The notes beneath the pieces were generated by a model that worked only from the letters and a program-made list of their open reading frames with translations, was not told the origin of the DNA and ran no database searches. The position numbers and the translations under genes were made by a program. 54,751 nucleotides of DNA. Source: CAYFUF01 sp964346245 (GTDB lineage: Bacteria > Bacillota > Clostridia > Tissierellales > Peptoniphilaceae). Each line of letters begins with the position of its first letter. The first letter of the stretch is position 1. Below, one piece after another: positions 24,459 through 33,606 of the stretch. The DNA is taken from positions 1 to 54,751 of the forward strand of contig CAYFUF010000007.1 of assembly GCA_964346245.1 (NCBI GenBank), written 5' to 3'.

Positions 24459-26003
24459 TTGTTATCTAAAACTGTTACAGGAAACCTGGACGGTGTTGAA
24501 GGGAAAATAATCCACGTTGAAGCAGAGATCCTTAATGGATTCTCTGCTTTTTATATTGTGGGACTACCTTCCACCTCTATTCTCGAATCGAAAGAGCGGA
24601 TTCGCTCTGCACTCCATGCCGTTGATATTGCTATGCCGCTTGGGCGAATCATCGTCAACCTCTATCCGGCTAGCGATCGCAAGGTTGGCAGTCATTATGA
24701 CCTACCTATCCTGGTTGCAATGCTAGGTGCGATGAAACTTGTATCCCTAGACAGACTTACTAAATTTGCTTACCTTGGTGAGCTATCTTTGGATGGGAAG
24801 ATACGACGGGTAACCGGCGCTTTATCATTAGCATTGAAATTGAAAGAAGAAGGATACGATAAAATACTACTTCCTAAAGATAATCTACAAGAATGCTCAG
24901 TGGTGAATGGGGCAAGCTTTTATCCTTGTATAGACTTAGCGGAGGTCATCAAATTCCTTCAAGGTCAAGACAATATAAAAGCCTATAAGGGAAAGAGTCA
25001 TCGTTCGCAGCATGGACGCCTAATAAGTCCTTTAGACTATAGCGATATAGTTATGCAAAGTAAGTTAAAGCGACTCATGACCATCGCCGCAGCTGGACGG
25101 CACTCACTGCTACTAATCGGGCCTCCTGGAGTGGGAAAGACGATGTCCATCCAACGGTTACCAACCATACTACCTGCGCTAAATGAAAAGCGGCAACTGG
25201 AATGTAGCAGCATCTATTCCACCATAAATGAAGTGGAGGATGACCCGCTCATTATTTATCCTCCATTTCGGTCTCCTCATTATTCCGCTAGCAAGGTTGC
25301 CTTGATGGGTGGAGGAGTTCCTGTAAAGCCTGGAGAGATTACTCTTGCTCACAATGGGACCCTCTTCTTAGATGAGCTACTACAGTTTCCTAGCAGGAAC
25401 TTAGAGCTTTTGCGCATACCAATGGAAACAAGAAAGTTTTCCATCAATAGGTCAGGAAAGAAGTGGCGGCTTCCAGCTAACTTTCAACTGGTAGCTTCTA
25501 CAAACCCTTGCCCCTGTGGTAACCATGGTGATCCAGAAAAGGAGTGTCGTTGTACAGCTTTCGACATTAATCGCTATCTAAATCGGTTGTCCAGGCCCCT
25601 GCTTGATCGTCTTGATTTGATTATGGAAATCAAACGACCCTATAAAAAAGATGAAAAGGCCGTATTCTATAGTGAGAGGGAAACGACAGGCTCTAGTGAT
25701 TTTATGTATGAGCAGGTAGTTGCAGCAAGATTGCGGCAAAGAGAGCGTTATGCAGGGAAAGCTTACCAAACTAATGGAGAGATTCCCGATGTATTGGCTT
25801 TGGATAAACTCGACATCGACAGAGAAGGGATGAAGACGCTCCAAGAGCTGGTACAACACTATCAACTATCCCTGCGAACCCATCGAAAACTCGCTCTGGT
25901 GGCAAGAACAATAGCAGATTTAGAGGCAAGCGATACGGTTAATCAAGAACATATGTTGGAAGCCTTTCAGTATATTAAGATTCGATTTAAATATTGGAAA
26001 TAG
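24459..26003 (+). CDS. comM: YifB/ComM-family Mg-chelatase-like AAA+ ATPase
   Basis: ComM is a hexameric helicase that promotes integration of single-stranded DNA during natural transformation; most bacteria carry it even when competence is unproven. The 514-residue protein has an N-terminal Lon-protease-like domain (DGVEGKIIHVEAEI; GLPSTSILESKERI), Walker A GPPGVGKT, Walker B LFLDELLQFP, a Cys-rich zinc site (NPCPCGNHG then ECRC), and a C-terminal Mg-chelatase domain. The start is a TTG at 24459 behind AAAGGAGA; no ATG or GTG fits. No dprA or topA follows, unlike many clostridia. Confidence 0.93.
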   Translation: MLSKTVTGNLDGVEGKIIHVEAEILNGFSAFYIVGLPSTSILESKERIRSALHAVDIAMPLGRIIVNLYPASDRKVGSHYDLPILVAMLGAMKLVSLDRLTKFAYLGELSLDGKIRRVTGALSLALKLKEEGYDKILLPKDNLQECSVVNGASFYPCIDLAEVIKFLQGQDNIKAYKGKSHRSQHGRLISPLDYSDIVMQSKLKRLMTIAAAGRHSLLLIGPPGVGKTMSIQRLPTILPALNEKRQLECSSIYSTINEVEDDPLIIYPPFRSPHYSASKVALMGGGVPVKPGEITLAHNGTLFLDELLQFPSRNLELLRIPMETRKFSINRSGKKWRLPANFQLVASTNPCPCGNHGDPEKECRCTAFDINRYLNRLSRPLLDRLDLIMEIKRPYKKDEKAVFYSERETTGSSDFMYEQVVAARLRQRERYAGKAYQTNGEIPDVLALDKLDIDREGMKTLQELVQHYQLSLRTHRKLALVARTIADLEASDTVNQEHMLEAFQYIKIRFKYWK

Positions 26004-26080
26004 AGTTATAAAGATAGAAACTATTGTATAATATAAATGAAAAGCTACGACAACTAATTGAGAATTTCCTTGTTTACATC

Positions 26081-26105
26081 GGAGAATAAATATACATTAT
26101 TCTCC
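26081..26105 (+). other. Hairpin between comM and the efp promoter
   Basis: GGAGAATAA and TTATTCTCC form a perfect 9-bp stem around a 7-base loop, followed by CATTTGGTTTGTTT. It could terminate the comM transcript weakly. A further TATAAT (26027-26032) lies upstream of it, so a second efp transcript would include this hairpin in its leader. Confidence 0.5.
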
Positions 26106-26113
26106 CATTTGGT

Positions 26114-26142
26114 TTGTTTATGTGAATCTTAGTTGGTATAAT
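26114..26142 (+). promoter_or_regulatory. Promoter of the efp-nusB-xse operon
   Basis: -35 TTGTTT (26114-26119), 17-base spacer, and perfect TATAAT (26137-26142) preceded by TGn. The efp start lies 26 bases downstream with ribosome site GAGGAGG. Confidence 0.75.
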
Positions 26143-26167
26143 AGCTATAGATTAATGAGGAGGTTAT

Positions 26168-26725
26168 ATGATTTCAGCAAATGATTTAAGAAAAGGGTTA
26201 ACTTTTGTATATGATAATGAAGTTTACCAAGTAATTGATTTCCAACATGTTAAACCAGGCAAGGGTGCCGCATTTGTCCGTACGAAACTCCGCTCTGTTA
26301 TGCAGGGTACAACCAAAGATATTACCTTCAATCCTAATGAGAAATTTGAAGAAGCGCGTATTGAGACGAAGGAAATGCAGTACCTATATAATGATGGACA
26401 ACTTTACTACTTTATGGACCCTGTGTCTTACGAACAGATGCCTTTAGAAGGTGAAGTTGTTGAAGATGCGATGAAGTATTTGCGAGAAAGCGATACCGCT
26501 ACAGTAAGACTCTATCAGGGTTCTGCCTTTGATGTTGCGGCACCAAACTTTGTAGAGCTAGCTGTTACACAGACAGAACCAGGCGTCAAGGGAGACACTG
26601 CAACAGGTGCAACAAAACCTGCAACCGTTGAAACGGGAGCAACAGTGACCGTACCTCTCTTTGTCAATATTGGCGATGTCATTCGTATCGATACCAGAAC
26701 AAATGAATACTTATCTCGCGTTTAG
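26168..26725 (+). CDS. efp: Translation elongation factor P
   Basis: EF-P binds the ribosome between the P and E sites and rescues stalls at polyproline stretches. The 185-residue protein has the three beta domains of the family. The tip loop is KPGKGAAF with Lys32, the residue that is modified in many bacteria; the modification system is not in the window. The C-terminal GDVIRIDTRTNEYLSRV is canonical. The strong promoter and ribosome site suggest high expression. Confidence 0.97.
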   Translation: MISANDLRKGLTFVYDNEVYQVIDFQHVKPGKGAAFVRTKLRSVMQGTTKDITFNPNEKFEEARIETKEMQYLYNDGQLYYFMDPVSYEQMPLEGEVVEDAMKYLRESDTATVRLYQGSAFDVAAPNFVELAVTQTEPGVKGDTATGATKPATVETGATVTVPLFVNIGDVIRIDTRTNEYLSRV

Positions 26726-26733
26726 GGGATGGA

Positions 26734-27189
26734 ATGAAAAGAAGTGAACAGCGTGCTTGGTTGATGAAAATTGCCTACCAAACACAGCTCGAGCTGGAAG
26801 GTACGGACTCAATCGAGCATATTTTAGGTAATCACGATTTAGGTGGTAAGCTCCCTTATATCCAAGAGTCGTTAGAATCTTTGTTTTCCCACAAAGATGA
26901 GATCGATTCTTTAATAGAGGAGAATCTCACTAACTGGTCCCTGCAGCGTTTGCTTCGTATCGATTTAGCCATATTACGTGTTGCAGTGAACGAAATGTGT
27001 TTTACTAACTTAGCACCAACTGGGGTTGTCATCAATGAATCGGTAGAATTAGCTAAGGAATACTCTGATGAGAATTCTTACCGATTTATTAATGGGGTGC
27101 TCTCATCGATAGCTCAATTACTAGATCAGTCGAACGATATAAGTGACGATAGTAGCGTTGGAATAGATGATGAGAAGGACGGCCATTAA
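26734..27189 (+). CDS. nusB: Transcription antitermination factor NusB
   Basis: NusB with NusE (S10) binds boxA of rRNA leaders and prevents premature termination. The 151-residue all-helical protein has LMKIAYQTQLE at the front, NWSLQRLLRIDLAILRVAVNEM, VVINESVELAKEYSDENSYRFINGVL near the end, and an acidic tail. It starts eight bases after efp and its stop overlaps the xseA start (TAATGA), the standard clostridial order. Confidence 0.95.
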   Translation: MKRSEQRAWLMKIAYQTQLELEGTDSIEHILGNHDLGGKLPYIQESLESLFSHKDEIDSLIEENLTNWSLQRLLRIDLAILRVAVNEMCFTNLAPTGVVINESVELAKEYSDENSYRFINGVLSSIAQLLDQSNDISDDSSVGIDDEKDGH

Positions 27190-28385
27190 TGAGCCGTCCT
27201 CTTAAAGTGAATGAGCTTACCCGTTACATCGATAGTTTACTGACGACCGATCCGATACTAAAGTCTTTGGAGGTTCAAGGCGAGCTTAGAAACCTAAGAT
27301 GCGCCAAGTACATATATTTCGACTTACAAGATGACCAAGCACTCTTACATTGCGCCATCTTTGATATCGATGCAATGAGATCGTTCCACCTTAAGGAAGG
27401 AGACGAGGTCATCCTTTCTGGTCGTATATCTACTTACGCTAAGGGCGGACAGTATCAGTTTTTAGTCAAAGGAGCTAGAGGTCTAGGCCGAGGAGAAAAA
27501 CTGGAAGCTTTAGAGCAACTGAAAAAGAAACTATATCAAGAAGGCCTCTTTGATACCAAGAGAAAAAAACATCTTCAGGTTTATCCCAAGTCGCTTGGCC
27601 TAATCACTTCCCGTGGAGGCGCTGTTCTTCATGATTTTGCCAACGAAGTGAATAGACGTTACCCGGTTGCCCACATCATTGTCTATCATTCTTCCGTTCA
27701 AGGAGAAGAGAGTGTTTCCGGTATTATCGAAGGTATTCGCTATTTCAATGATTCAAGAACTGTCGATACTATCATTATCGCTAGAGGTGGTGGAGCTGCG
27801 GAGCATTTGGATAGCTATAATGATGAGAAGTTGGTAAGAGCGGTCTTTTCTTCGAAAATTCCAATTATTACAGCCATTGGTCACCAAGTTGACAACAGCT
27901 TGGTCGATTTAGCAAGCGATAGCAGGGCATCGACCCCCACAGAAGCTGCTATTTTAGCTACGCCGGATAAATTTGACCTAAAGAGGGTAATTGATGAAAG
28001 GACCTTGCAGATTGATTGGTCCATTCAGGCCTATTTCCAAAAGTTGCACCGCAATATCGATCAGCTTATGCTTACTCTGCAAAGATACAGCCCGCTATCT
28101 AAGCTGCAAGCGATGCGCAGAGAACTCTCTGCTTTACAGTTAAACATTTCCAATGTAACGCATCGATCTTTATCTGATCGTAGGAAAGTTTTAGCGGAAC
28201 TTCTTAGTGGTATCGATGAACAATATGAAATATTGATAAAGCCCGAACGTTGGTGGTTGGAGAACAAAGAGGGTAAACGACTTTCTTCTCCCGAGGTAAA
28301 AAAAGGGATGCGTTACCTCTTAGTTTCAGACAGTGTTAAACTACAGATATTAGTGGAAGAGAAGGTGAAGCTGAATGACAGATAG
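27189..28385 (+). CDS. xseA: Exodeoxyribonuclease VII large subunit
   Basis: XseA with XseB degrades single-stranded DNA from both ends to oligonucleotides. The 398-residue protein starts with the OB-fold (about 1-95, LEVQGELRNLR; GDEVILSGRISTYAKGGQYQF). The catalytic domain has GLITSRGGAVLHDF, IIARGGGAAEHLDSYN, and AIGHQVDNSLVDLASDSRASTPTEAA. The end is helical. It is somewhat short in the coiled C-terminal part compared with E. coli. xseB overlaps its end by eleven bases. Confidence 0.96.
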   Translation: MSRPLKVNELTRYIDSLLTTDPILKSLEVQGELRNLRCAKYIYFDLQDDQALLHCAIFDIDAMRSFHLKEGDEVILSGRISTYAKGGQYQFLVKGARGLGRGEKLEALEQLKKKLYQEGLFDTKRKKHLQVYPKSLGLITSRGGAVLHDFANEVNRRYPVAHIIVYHSSVQGEESVSGIIEGIRYFNDSRTVDTIIIARGGGAAEHLDSYNDEKLVRAVFSSKIPIITAIGHQVDNSLVDLASDSRASTPTEAAILATPDKFDLKRVIDERTLQIDWSIQAYFQKLHRNIDQLMLTLQRYSPLSKLQAMRRELSALQLNISNVTHRSLSDRRKVLAELLSGIDEQYEILIKPERWWLENKEGKRLSSPEVKKGMRYLLVSDSVKLQILVEEKVKLNDR

Positions 28386-28602
28386 CTTTGATTTCGAACA
28401 AGGCTTGCAAAGACTAAAAGAAATAGGACAGCTCATGCAAGCCAAGGATCGGTCCATCGATGAGCTAGTCGCTCTTTACCAAGAGTCCAAAAGCTTAGGC
28501 AAGATTCTTCATGAACAACTCGATAATATGGAACTTTTAATTAGAGACATCGATAATCAAGAGATAGATGCTATTCTCGATGATGGAGTAGGCGATGAAT
28601 GA
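28375..28602 (+). CDS. xseB: Exodeoxyribonuclease VII small subunit
   Basis: The 75-residue XseB is a helical hairpin that coats the long helices of XseA. The sequence DFEQGLQRLKEI, LVALYQESKSLGKILHEQL fits the family. It overlaps xseA at its start and ispA at its end (8 bases), so the three are translationally linked. Confidence 0.93.
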   Translation: MTDSFDFEQGLQRLKEIGQLMQAKDRSIDELVALYQESKSLGKILHEQLDNMELLIRDIDNQEIDAILDDGVGDE

Positions 28603-29533
28603 TCTAATGACAAAAAGAACAAGAATCGTTAAAGACAGAATTGAAGAGATCATTGCTAAAGAGGAGAAAACATGGTTTCTTTCATCGGTAGATGACAAAG
28701 TGAACCAAGAAGTAAACCCAAATCAAATTCCCCTTTTGGCAGAAGCTATGCGATATGCAAGTAAAGGCGGCAAGAGAGTTCGACCAGTTCTTCTTATGCT
28801 TGCCTTCGAATCTTATCTAGGTCAGGCAGAAATCGATTTAGATAAGTTTTATAGAGAGGATTATCCCTATGTGTTAGACTATGCCGTTGCCTTAGAGTGC
28901 ATTCACGCTTATTCATTGGTACATGACGATCTGCCTGCTATGGATAATGACACCTACCGTAGGGGACAACTTACTGTCCACGCCAAGTTTGGAGAAGACC
29001 TAGGCATACTTACCGGAGACAGCCTCTTAAACTTAGCTTTCGAGATTATTTTTGCTGCTATGCTGGATGTACAAGGTGATAGTGTACGAAAAAGGATGGC
29101 TAAAGCGGGCGCAAAGTTGGCTGACTTTTCTGGTTTAGCGGGGATGATTGGTGGTCAAGCATTTGACCTTTCGAATGAAAATCTGCAAACGAACGCTCGC
29201 ATTCAGTTAATGGTTGAAAAGAAGACTTGCGGTTTGATCCGAGCAGCAGCTTTAACGGGAGCAATCCTTGCTGGTGCTAACGACAAGGAGCAAGAATACT
29301 ATGACCTCTTTGCTTATAATCTGGGTCTTGCCTTCCAAGCCAAGGACGACCTATTCGATTGGGAACAGGACTTGAAAGAAAATAAGATCACCCTGATTCA
29401 AGGTCTAAATCAGGACGAAGCAAATGCCTATGTGGAAGAAAAAACGAAAAGTGCGTATGATTCACTAGCTAAGATTTCTAACAATCAAGAGTTGAAAGAG
29501 TTTGCGACTATGCTCATGAATCGCAAAGTTTAA
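28595..29533 (+). CDS. ispA: Polyprenyl (farnesyl) diphosphate synthase
   Basis: This trans-prenyltransferase condenses isopentenyl diphosphate with allylic diphosphates to geranyl or farnesyl diphosphate. The 312-residue protein has GGKRVRPVLLML, the first Asp-rich motif HDDLPAMDND, GQAFDL, and a second Asp-rich region AKDDLFDWEQD. The chain length of the product is set by residues before the first motif and cannot be fixed by eye; the gene position after xseB favours IspA. dxs, which normally follows, is absent, and argR comes next. Confidence 0.93.
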   Translation: MNDLMTKRTRIVKDRIEEIIAKEEKTWFLSSVDDKVNQEVNPNQIPLLAEAMRYASKGGKRVRPVLLMLAFESYLGQAEIDLDKFYREDYPYVLDYAVALECIHAYSLVHDDLPAMDNDTYRRGQLTVHAKFGEDLGILTGDSLLNLAFEIIFAAMLDVQGDSVRKRMAKAGAKLADFSGLAGMIGGQAFDLSNENLQTNARIQLMVEKKTCGLIRAAALTGAILAGANDKEQEYYDLFAYNLGLAFQAKDDLFDWEQDLKENKITLIQGLNQDEANAYVEEKTKSAYDSLAKISNNQELKEFATMLMNRKV

Positions 29534-29546
29534 TGAGGGGGAGAGT

Positions 29547-29999
29547 ATGAAAAAGTATTCAAGACAGCGAATGATTCTTGACCTAATTGATCAGTTTGAA
29601 ATTAAAACTCAAGATGAATTAGCTGAAAAACTGAAGGATAACGGAGTGATTGCAACACAGGCAACCATATCTAGGGATATCAAAGAGTTAAGAATTTCTA
29701 AAGTTCAAGCACCAGATGGTGAATATAAGTATACGATTCTTGATACCGTTCATGATTCACTCAATGACCGCATCGACAAAATGTTCAAATCCGCTTGTTT
29801 ATCTGTGGAGCATAATGGGGAGATGGTTATCGTTAAGACGATAGCATATTCTGCTACTATTTGTGCGCTTCGGATTACCAATGCAAAGATTGACAATGTA
29901 GCGGGTATTGTATCTGGACATGATACGATCTTTATAGCCGTTGATGATCACAAATATTTGGATGATGTTGTTAATGCGGTTAAGGAGCTTATGCAGTAA
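29547..29999 (+). CDS. argR: Arginine repressor ArgR/AhrC
   Basis: ArgR is a hexameric regulator that binds ARG boxes with arginine as co-repressor. The 150 residues comprise the N-terminal winged helix (QRMILDLIDQF; TQATISRDIKELRISKV) and the C-terminal oligomerisation and arginine-binding domain (ATICALRITNAKIDNVAGIVSGHDTIFIAVDD). It is preceded by GGGGGAGAG. Its stop overlaps the recN start by one base. In Bacillota the argR-recN pair is widely conserved. Confidence 0.95.
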   Translation: MKKYSRQRMILDLIDQFEIKTQDELAEKLKDNGVIATQATISRDIKELRISKVQAPDGEYKYTILDTVHDSLNDRIDKMFKSACLSVEHNGEMVIVKTIAYSATICALRITNAKIDNVAGIVSGHDTIFIAVDDHKYLDDVVNAVKELMQ

Positions 30000-31690
30000 T
30001 GCTAACCGATATCAGTATTCGTAATTTTGCCATCATTGAGTCTACTACCCTAAGTTTCTATCGAGGGGAGTCTGTCGTCACAGGGGAGACTGGTTCTGGT
30101 AAAAGCTTATTTGTCGATGCGCTTTCTTTCTTGGCCGGGTCAAAACTGGATAGAAGGGCAAGTCGTTTCGAGGATGAGGATACCTTGGTTGAAGCTGTTT
30201 TTAGCATACCGAAGAATACTGAGAGTTTACAGCAAGTCTTAGATAAGTATGGACTAAGTATCGAAGACGGACAGATTATCATCTCCAGGAGCTACGATCA
30301 AAAGACAACCAAGACAAGAGTGAATTCGCGTATTGTATCCCAGTCGGTTCTCCGGGAACTAATGGCAGAGTTAATCAATATTCACTCGCAGAATTCGCAG
30401 AGCCTCCTGTCCAATAAAAACAACTATATCAAGTTTCTTGACCAATTTGTTGGAGAGGAACTCAACAGCTTAAAGTCAGCTTTACTGCATGTTATAACGG
30501 ACTTGCGAGCGATTCGTAAGGAAAAAGAGAAGTTTGATTTGAGTCCCGAGGAGCTGGAGAGACAGTTAGATCTTTTAGATTATCAAATTAAAGAAATCGA
30601 TAAAGCTAATCTTATTGATATCGATGAAGATGCCTTAAATGAAGAGTATAAGCAGTTGACCTCTTCCAAGGATCGTATTGAGGCAATCAATCGGATTATC
30701 GCCTCTTTTGCAGGAGAATACTCGGTGCGCTCAGCTATTTCGAGTATTGCCCGTGAATTGGATTCTTTGACCAGGCGGGATGAAGGGCTAAAAGATATCA
30801 ATGATAGCAGTTGGCAATTAGAAGCGGACTCGGAAAATCTGGAACATATGCTAGAAAGCTACCGTGACCGTATTGTTATAGACCCTATACGCATCGAAGA
30901 AATCGATGAAATCTTTTCTGTTCTCCAACGATTGAAGAGAAAGTATGGGGACAGCATCGAGGAGATCTTACACTATCAAGACCAATGTCAGCTGGAATTG
31001 GAAGAGTTATCCGCTATTGATGAACGAAGAGACTACCTGGACCAAAAAGAAAACCTATTACGAAAAGAAGCGCAGAACATTGCGGGACAGATCAGCGAGA
31101 AGCGTAGAGAAGGTGGCAAACGTCTAGAAGAACGAATCAAGGATGAGCTCAAGCAGATGGCCATTCAAAAAATTGACTTCAAGGTGCAAGTTTTATCTGA
31201 TCAGCCAATCGCGACCAATGGTCAAGATGATGTGGACTTTTTAATTTCCACCAATGTAGGCCAACCTATGCATAGTGTCAGCGAAGTTGCCTCAGGTGGT
31301 GAAATGTCCCGTTTTATGTTAGCATTTAATATAGTTATCGCGGAAGTTCAAGAAATTCCGACCCTCGTTTTTGATGAAATTGACACGGGGATTAGTGGAC
31401 GAACGGCGCAAGTGGTTGGGGAAAAACTCCAAAGACTAGGTAATAAACATCAACTGATCGTAATCAGCCACTTACCACAGATTGCTGCCTTAGCCAATAA
31501 CCACTATCTCATTGAAAAGAAAGTAAGGGATGGGGAGACCTATTCTGTAATGAGCCTATTGGACCGCGACGAAAGAATAGAGGAACAATCTAGACTTATT
31601 GGAGGGACCAACATAACCAATCTCACAAGAAATAGTGCAGAGGAAATGCTAGAGCAAGCATCTCTGCTACAGAAAGAGAGGGATTCATGA
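29999..31690 (+). CDS. recN: DNA repair protein RecN
   Basis: RecN is an SMC-like ATPase acting early in double-strand break repair. The 563-residue protein has Walker A GETGSGKSLFVDAL near residue 30, a long central coiled-coil, the ABC signature VASGGEMSRFMLAF, Walker B LVFDEIDTGISGRTAQ, and the H-loop ISHLPQIAA. The start is in the argR stop. In sporulating clostridia spoIVB and spo0A follow recN; here a NUDIX gene overlaps its end by four bases. Confidence 0.96.
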   Translation: MLTDISIRNFAIIESTTLSFYRGESVVTGETGSGKSLFVDALSFLAGSKLDRRASRFEDEDTLVEAVFSIPKNTESLQQVLDKYGLSIEDGQIIISRSYDQKTTKTRVNSRIVSQSVLRELMAELINIHSQNSQSLLSNKNNYIKFLDQFVGEELNSLKSALLHVITDLRAIRKEKEKFDLSPEELERQLDLLDYQIKEIDKANLIDIDEDALNEEYKQLTSSKDRIEAINRIIASFAGEYSVRSAISSIARELDSLTRRDEGLKDINDSSWQLEADSENLEHMLESYRDRIVIDPIRIEEIDEIFSVLQRLKRKYGDSIEEILHYQDQCQLELEELSAIDERRDYLDQKENLLRKEAQNIAGQISEKRREGGKRLEERIKDELKQMAIQKIDFKVQVLSDQPIATNGQDDVDFLISTNVGQPMHSVSEVASGGEMSRFMLAFNIVIAEVQEIPTLVFDEIDTGISGRTAQVVGEKLQRLGNKHQLIVISHLPQIAALANNHYLIEKKVRDGETYSVMSLLDRDERIEEQSRLIGGTNITNLTRNSAEEMLEQASLLQKERDS

Positions 31691-32247
31691 CGAATAGACT
31701 ACCAGAACAAACCATTAAAACTGAGCACATTTACGATGGGCGCATCATTAATGTCCGAGTAGAAACTGTGGAGCTTCCTGATAAGAAATATGCCAAGAGA
31801 GAGATAGTAGATCATGCCAATGCGGTTGGTATGATTGCAATTTCTGATCGAGGCACCATGTATATGGTGCGGCAATATCGTATTGCAGTTCGGGAATTTG
31901 TTTTAGAGATACCTGCGGGTTTAATTGAGCATGATGAGAACCCACAAGAGACGGCAATCAGAGAACTCCAAGAAGAAATAGGATACAAGCCTAATAAGCT
32001 TGAGTATCTGTTAGATTCTTATGCATCGCCTGGATTCACCAATGAAAAGTTAAGCTTGTTCCTCGCAACAGACCTTGAGGAGTCTAAACTTGACCTGGAT
32101 GATAGTGAGTTTTTAGAGGTTGAAGAGTATCCTATCGATGAGCTCTACCAGATGGTGTTAAATTTTGAGATTACTGACTCTAAGTCGATCATAGGCATTA
32201 TGTATGCCTACTTCAATATTTATTTGAAGAGCGAGAAAAACAAATAG
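31687..32247 (+). CDS. NUDIX hydrolase, ADP-ribose pyrophosphatase-like
   Basis: The 186-residue protein has a complete NUDIX box: GLIEHDE, NPQETAI, RELQEEIGY, with all conserved Gly and Glu residues. The leading part (GRIINVRVETVELPDKK; EIVDHANAVGMIAI; VRQYRIAVREFVLEIPAG) is typical of ADP-ribose or NDP-sugar hydrolases such as NudF of Bacillus. It hydrolyses such substrates to AMP and a sugar phosphate; the exact one is not determined. It overlaps recN (ATGA). Confidence 0.9.
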   Translation: MTNRLPEQTIKTEHIYDGRIINVRVETVELPDKKYAKREIVDHANAVGMIAISDRGTMYMVRQYRIAVREFVLEIPAGLIEHDENPQETAIRELQEEIGYKPNKLEYLLDSYASPGFTNEKLSLFLATDLEESKLDLDDSEFLEVEEYPIDELYQMVLNFEITDSKSIIGIMYAYFNIYLKSEKNK

Positions 32248-32262
32248 GATAATGGAGTGCCT

Positions 32263-32874
32263 ATGGGAAATTTAGATGTAGTAACTACTCTTGCTAAAGT
32301 TTTAGCTTTACTATATACGATTATCAGCCATGAATTATTTCATGGCTTAATTGCATTGGCTAATGGAGATGACACGGCTAAGAGGGCAGGCCGTTTAACC
32401 TTGAATCCTTTATCTCACTTGGATCCAATGGGCACCTTAGCCCTATTAGTTTTTAATTTTGGATGGGCAAGACCTGTGCCAATCAATACAAACAAGTTTC
32501 GCAACAAGCGATCAGGCCTGTTTACTGTTTCTTTAGCTGGTGTGGGCATCAATATGGTCTCAGCTACTTTAGCTATATTCTTGCTAAGTTATATTCCTCA
32601 TCATCTGACTTTCATCCGTACGCTTTTATTTTTCATCAGTATTTACGGTGTCGGCTTTGCTGTGTTCAACTTATTTCCTTTACCACCTTTAGATGGGTCG
32701 AAAGTAATTATGTCGTTTTTGCCCAGCTCATGGACAAGATGGATTGCCATGAATGAACGGATTTTTTATTTTCTTTTGCTATTCTTGGTTGCTACTGGTG
32801 TAATGAGTTCAATCATCGGGCCCATCATAACGACTATTTATTCGGGCTTACTTAAGATGTTCGCGATAGGTTAA
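32263..32874 (+). CDS. Site-2-protease-like M50 membrane metallopeptidase
   Basis: The 203-residue protein is a polytopic M50B-family peptidase of the short YwhC/rhomboid-like kind. Membrane helix 1 carries the zinc motif HELFHG (His, Glu, His) and a distal helix carries FNLFPLPPLDGSKV with the third ligand Asp. NPLSHLDPMGTLAL and the GWARPVPINT turn are family signatures. No PDZ domain is present. The substrate is unknown. I chose ATG 32263 over a GTG at 32257 because it is better spaced from ATGGAG. The gene commonly precedes scpA in clostridia, as here. Confidence 0.92.
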   Translation: MGNLDVVTTLAKVLALLYTIISHELFHGLIALANGDDTAKRAGRLTLNPLSHLDPMGTLALLVFNFGWARPVPINTNKFRNKRSGLFTVSLAGVGINMVSATLAIFLLSYIPHHLTFIRTLLFFISIYGVGFAVFNLFPLPPLDGSKVIMSFLPSSWTRWIAMNERIFYFLLLFLVATGVMSSIIGPIITTIYSGLLKMFAIG

Positions 32875-32878
32875 TGCT

Positions 32879-33601
32879 ATGATACAGATATCAATCGACC
32901 ATTATAATGGGCCTATGGATTTGCTCTTAGAGCTAGTCGCTAAAGCTAAAATAGATATTTATGATATTGAGATTTCTTCGATAACGGAAGAATTTCTCCT
33001 CGCTATGCAAACAATAAATATCTCTTCTGATGAGTTGAGCAGTTTCATCCAGATGGCCTCAATGCTGGTGGTCATGAAGGCAAGAACGTTAATTTCCGAT
33101 AGTATTGAAGAGGATGAGGAAGTTCTATCAAGGGAAGAGTTAATTGAGCGTCTGGTTGCCTATAAACGTTACAAAGAACTAGCACTCAAATTGCGAGAAA
33201 ACGAGAATGCTGATGAGGGTGAATACACCAAACTTCAAGAGGATTTGAGCCCCTTCTATAAAGAGGAGCCGCTAATCATTGAGGGTGATGCCTCGCTACT
33301 TTACGAAGCTATTCTACAAATAGCCGGCAGGGGAAAACGGACTCAGAAAGAATTCTATATATCTGCTATCATGAATGCGGATGAGTTTTCCTTGACAGAT
33401 ATTCAAGCGAAGATTAGGGACTTGATGGAGAATAAGAAGAGATTTACTTTTGCCGACTTGTTCCCAGGTCTCAAGATTAGCAAACCCCGACTAATTGCAA
33501 CCTTTTTGTCTGTCTTGGAGTTGTCCAAGACTAAGGAACTATCGATTCGTCAGGATAGCAAGGAACGGATAACCCTCTACCGATTAGAGAACAAGCAATA
33601 G
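32879..33601 (+). CDS. scpA: Segregation and condensation protein A
   Basis: ScpA is the kleisin that bridges the heads of the SMC dimer. The 240 residues start with the N-terminal helical SMC-neck-binding domain (YNGPMDLLLELVAKAKIDIYDIEI; ASMLVVMKARTLI) and end in a winged helix (LKISKPRLIATFLSVLELSKTKEL). ScpB follows by five bases. The SMC gene itself is not in the window. Confidence 0.95.
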   Translation: MIQISIDHYNGPMDLLLELVAKAKIDIYDIEISSITEEFLLAMQTINISSDELSSFIQMASMLVVMKARTLISDSIEEDEEVLSREELIERLVAYKRYKELALKLRENENADEGEYTKLQEDLSPFYKEEPLIIEGDASLLYEAILQIAGRGKRTQKEFYISAIMNADEFSLTDIQAKIRDLMENKKRFTFADLFPGLKISKPRLIATFLSVLELSKTKELSIRQDSKERITLYRLENKQ

Positions 33602-33606
33602 GAATA

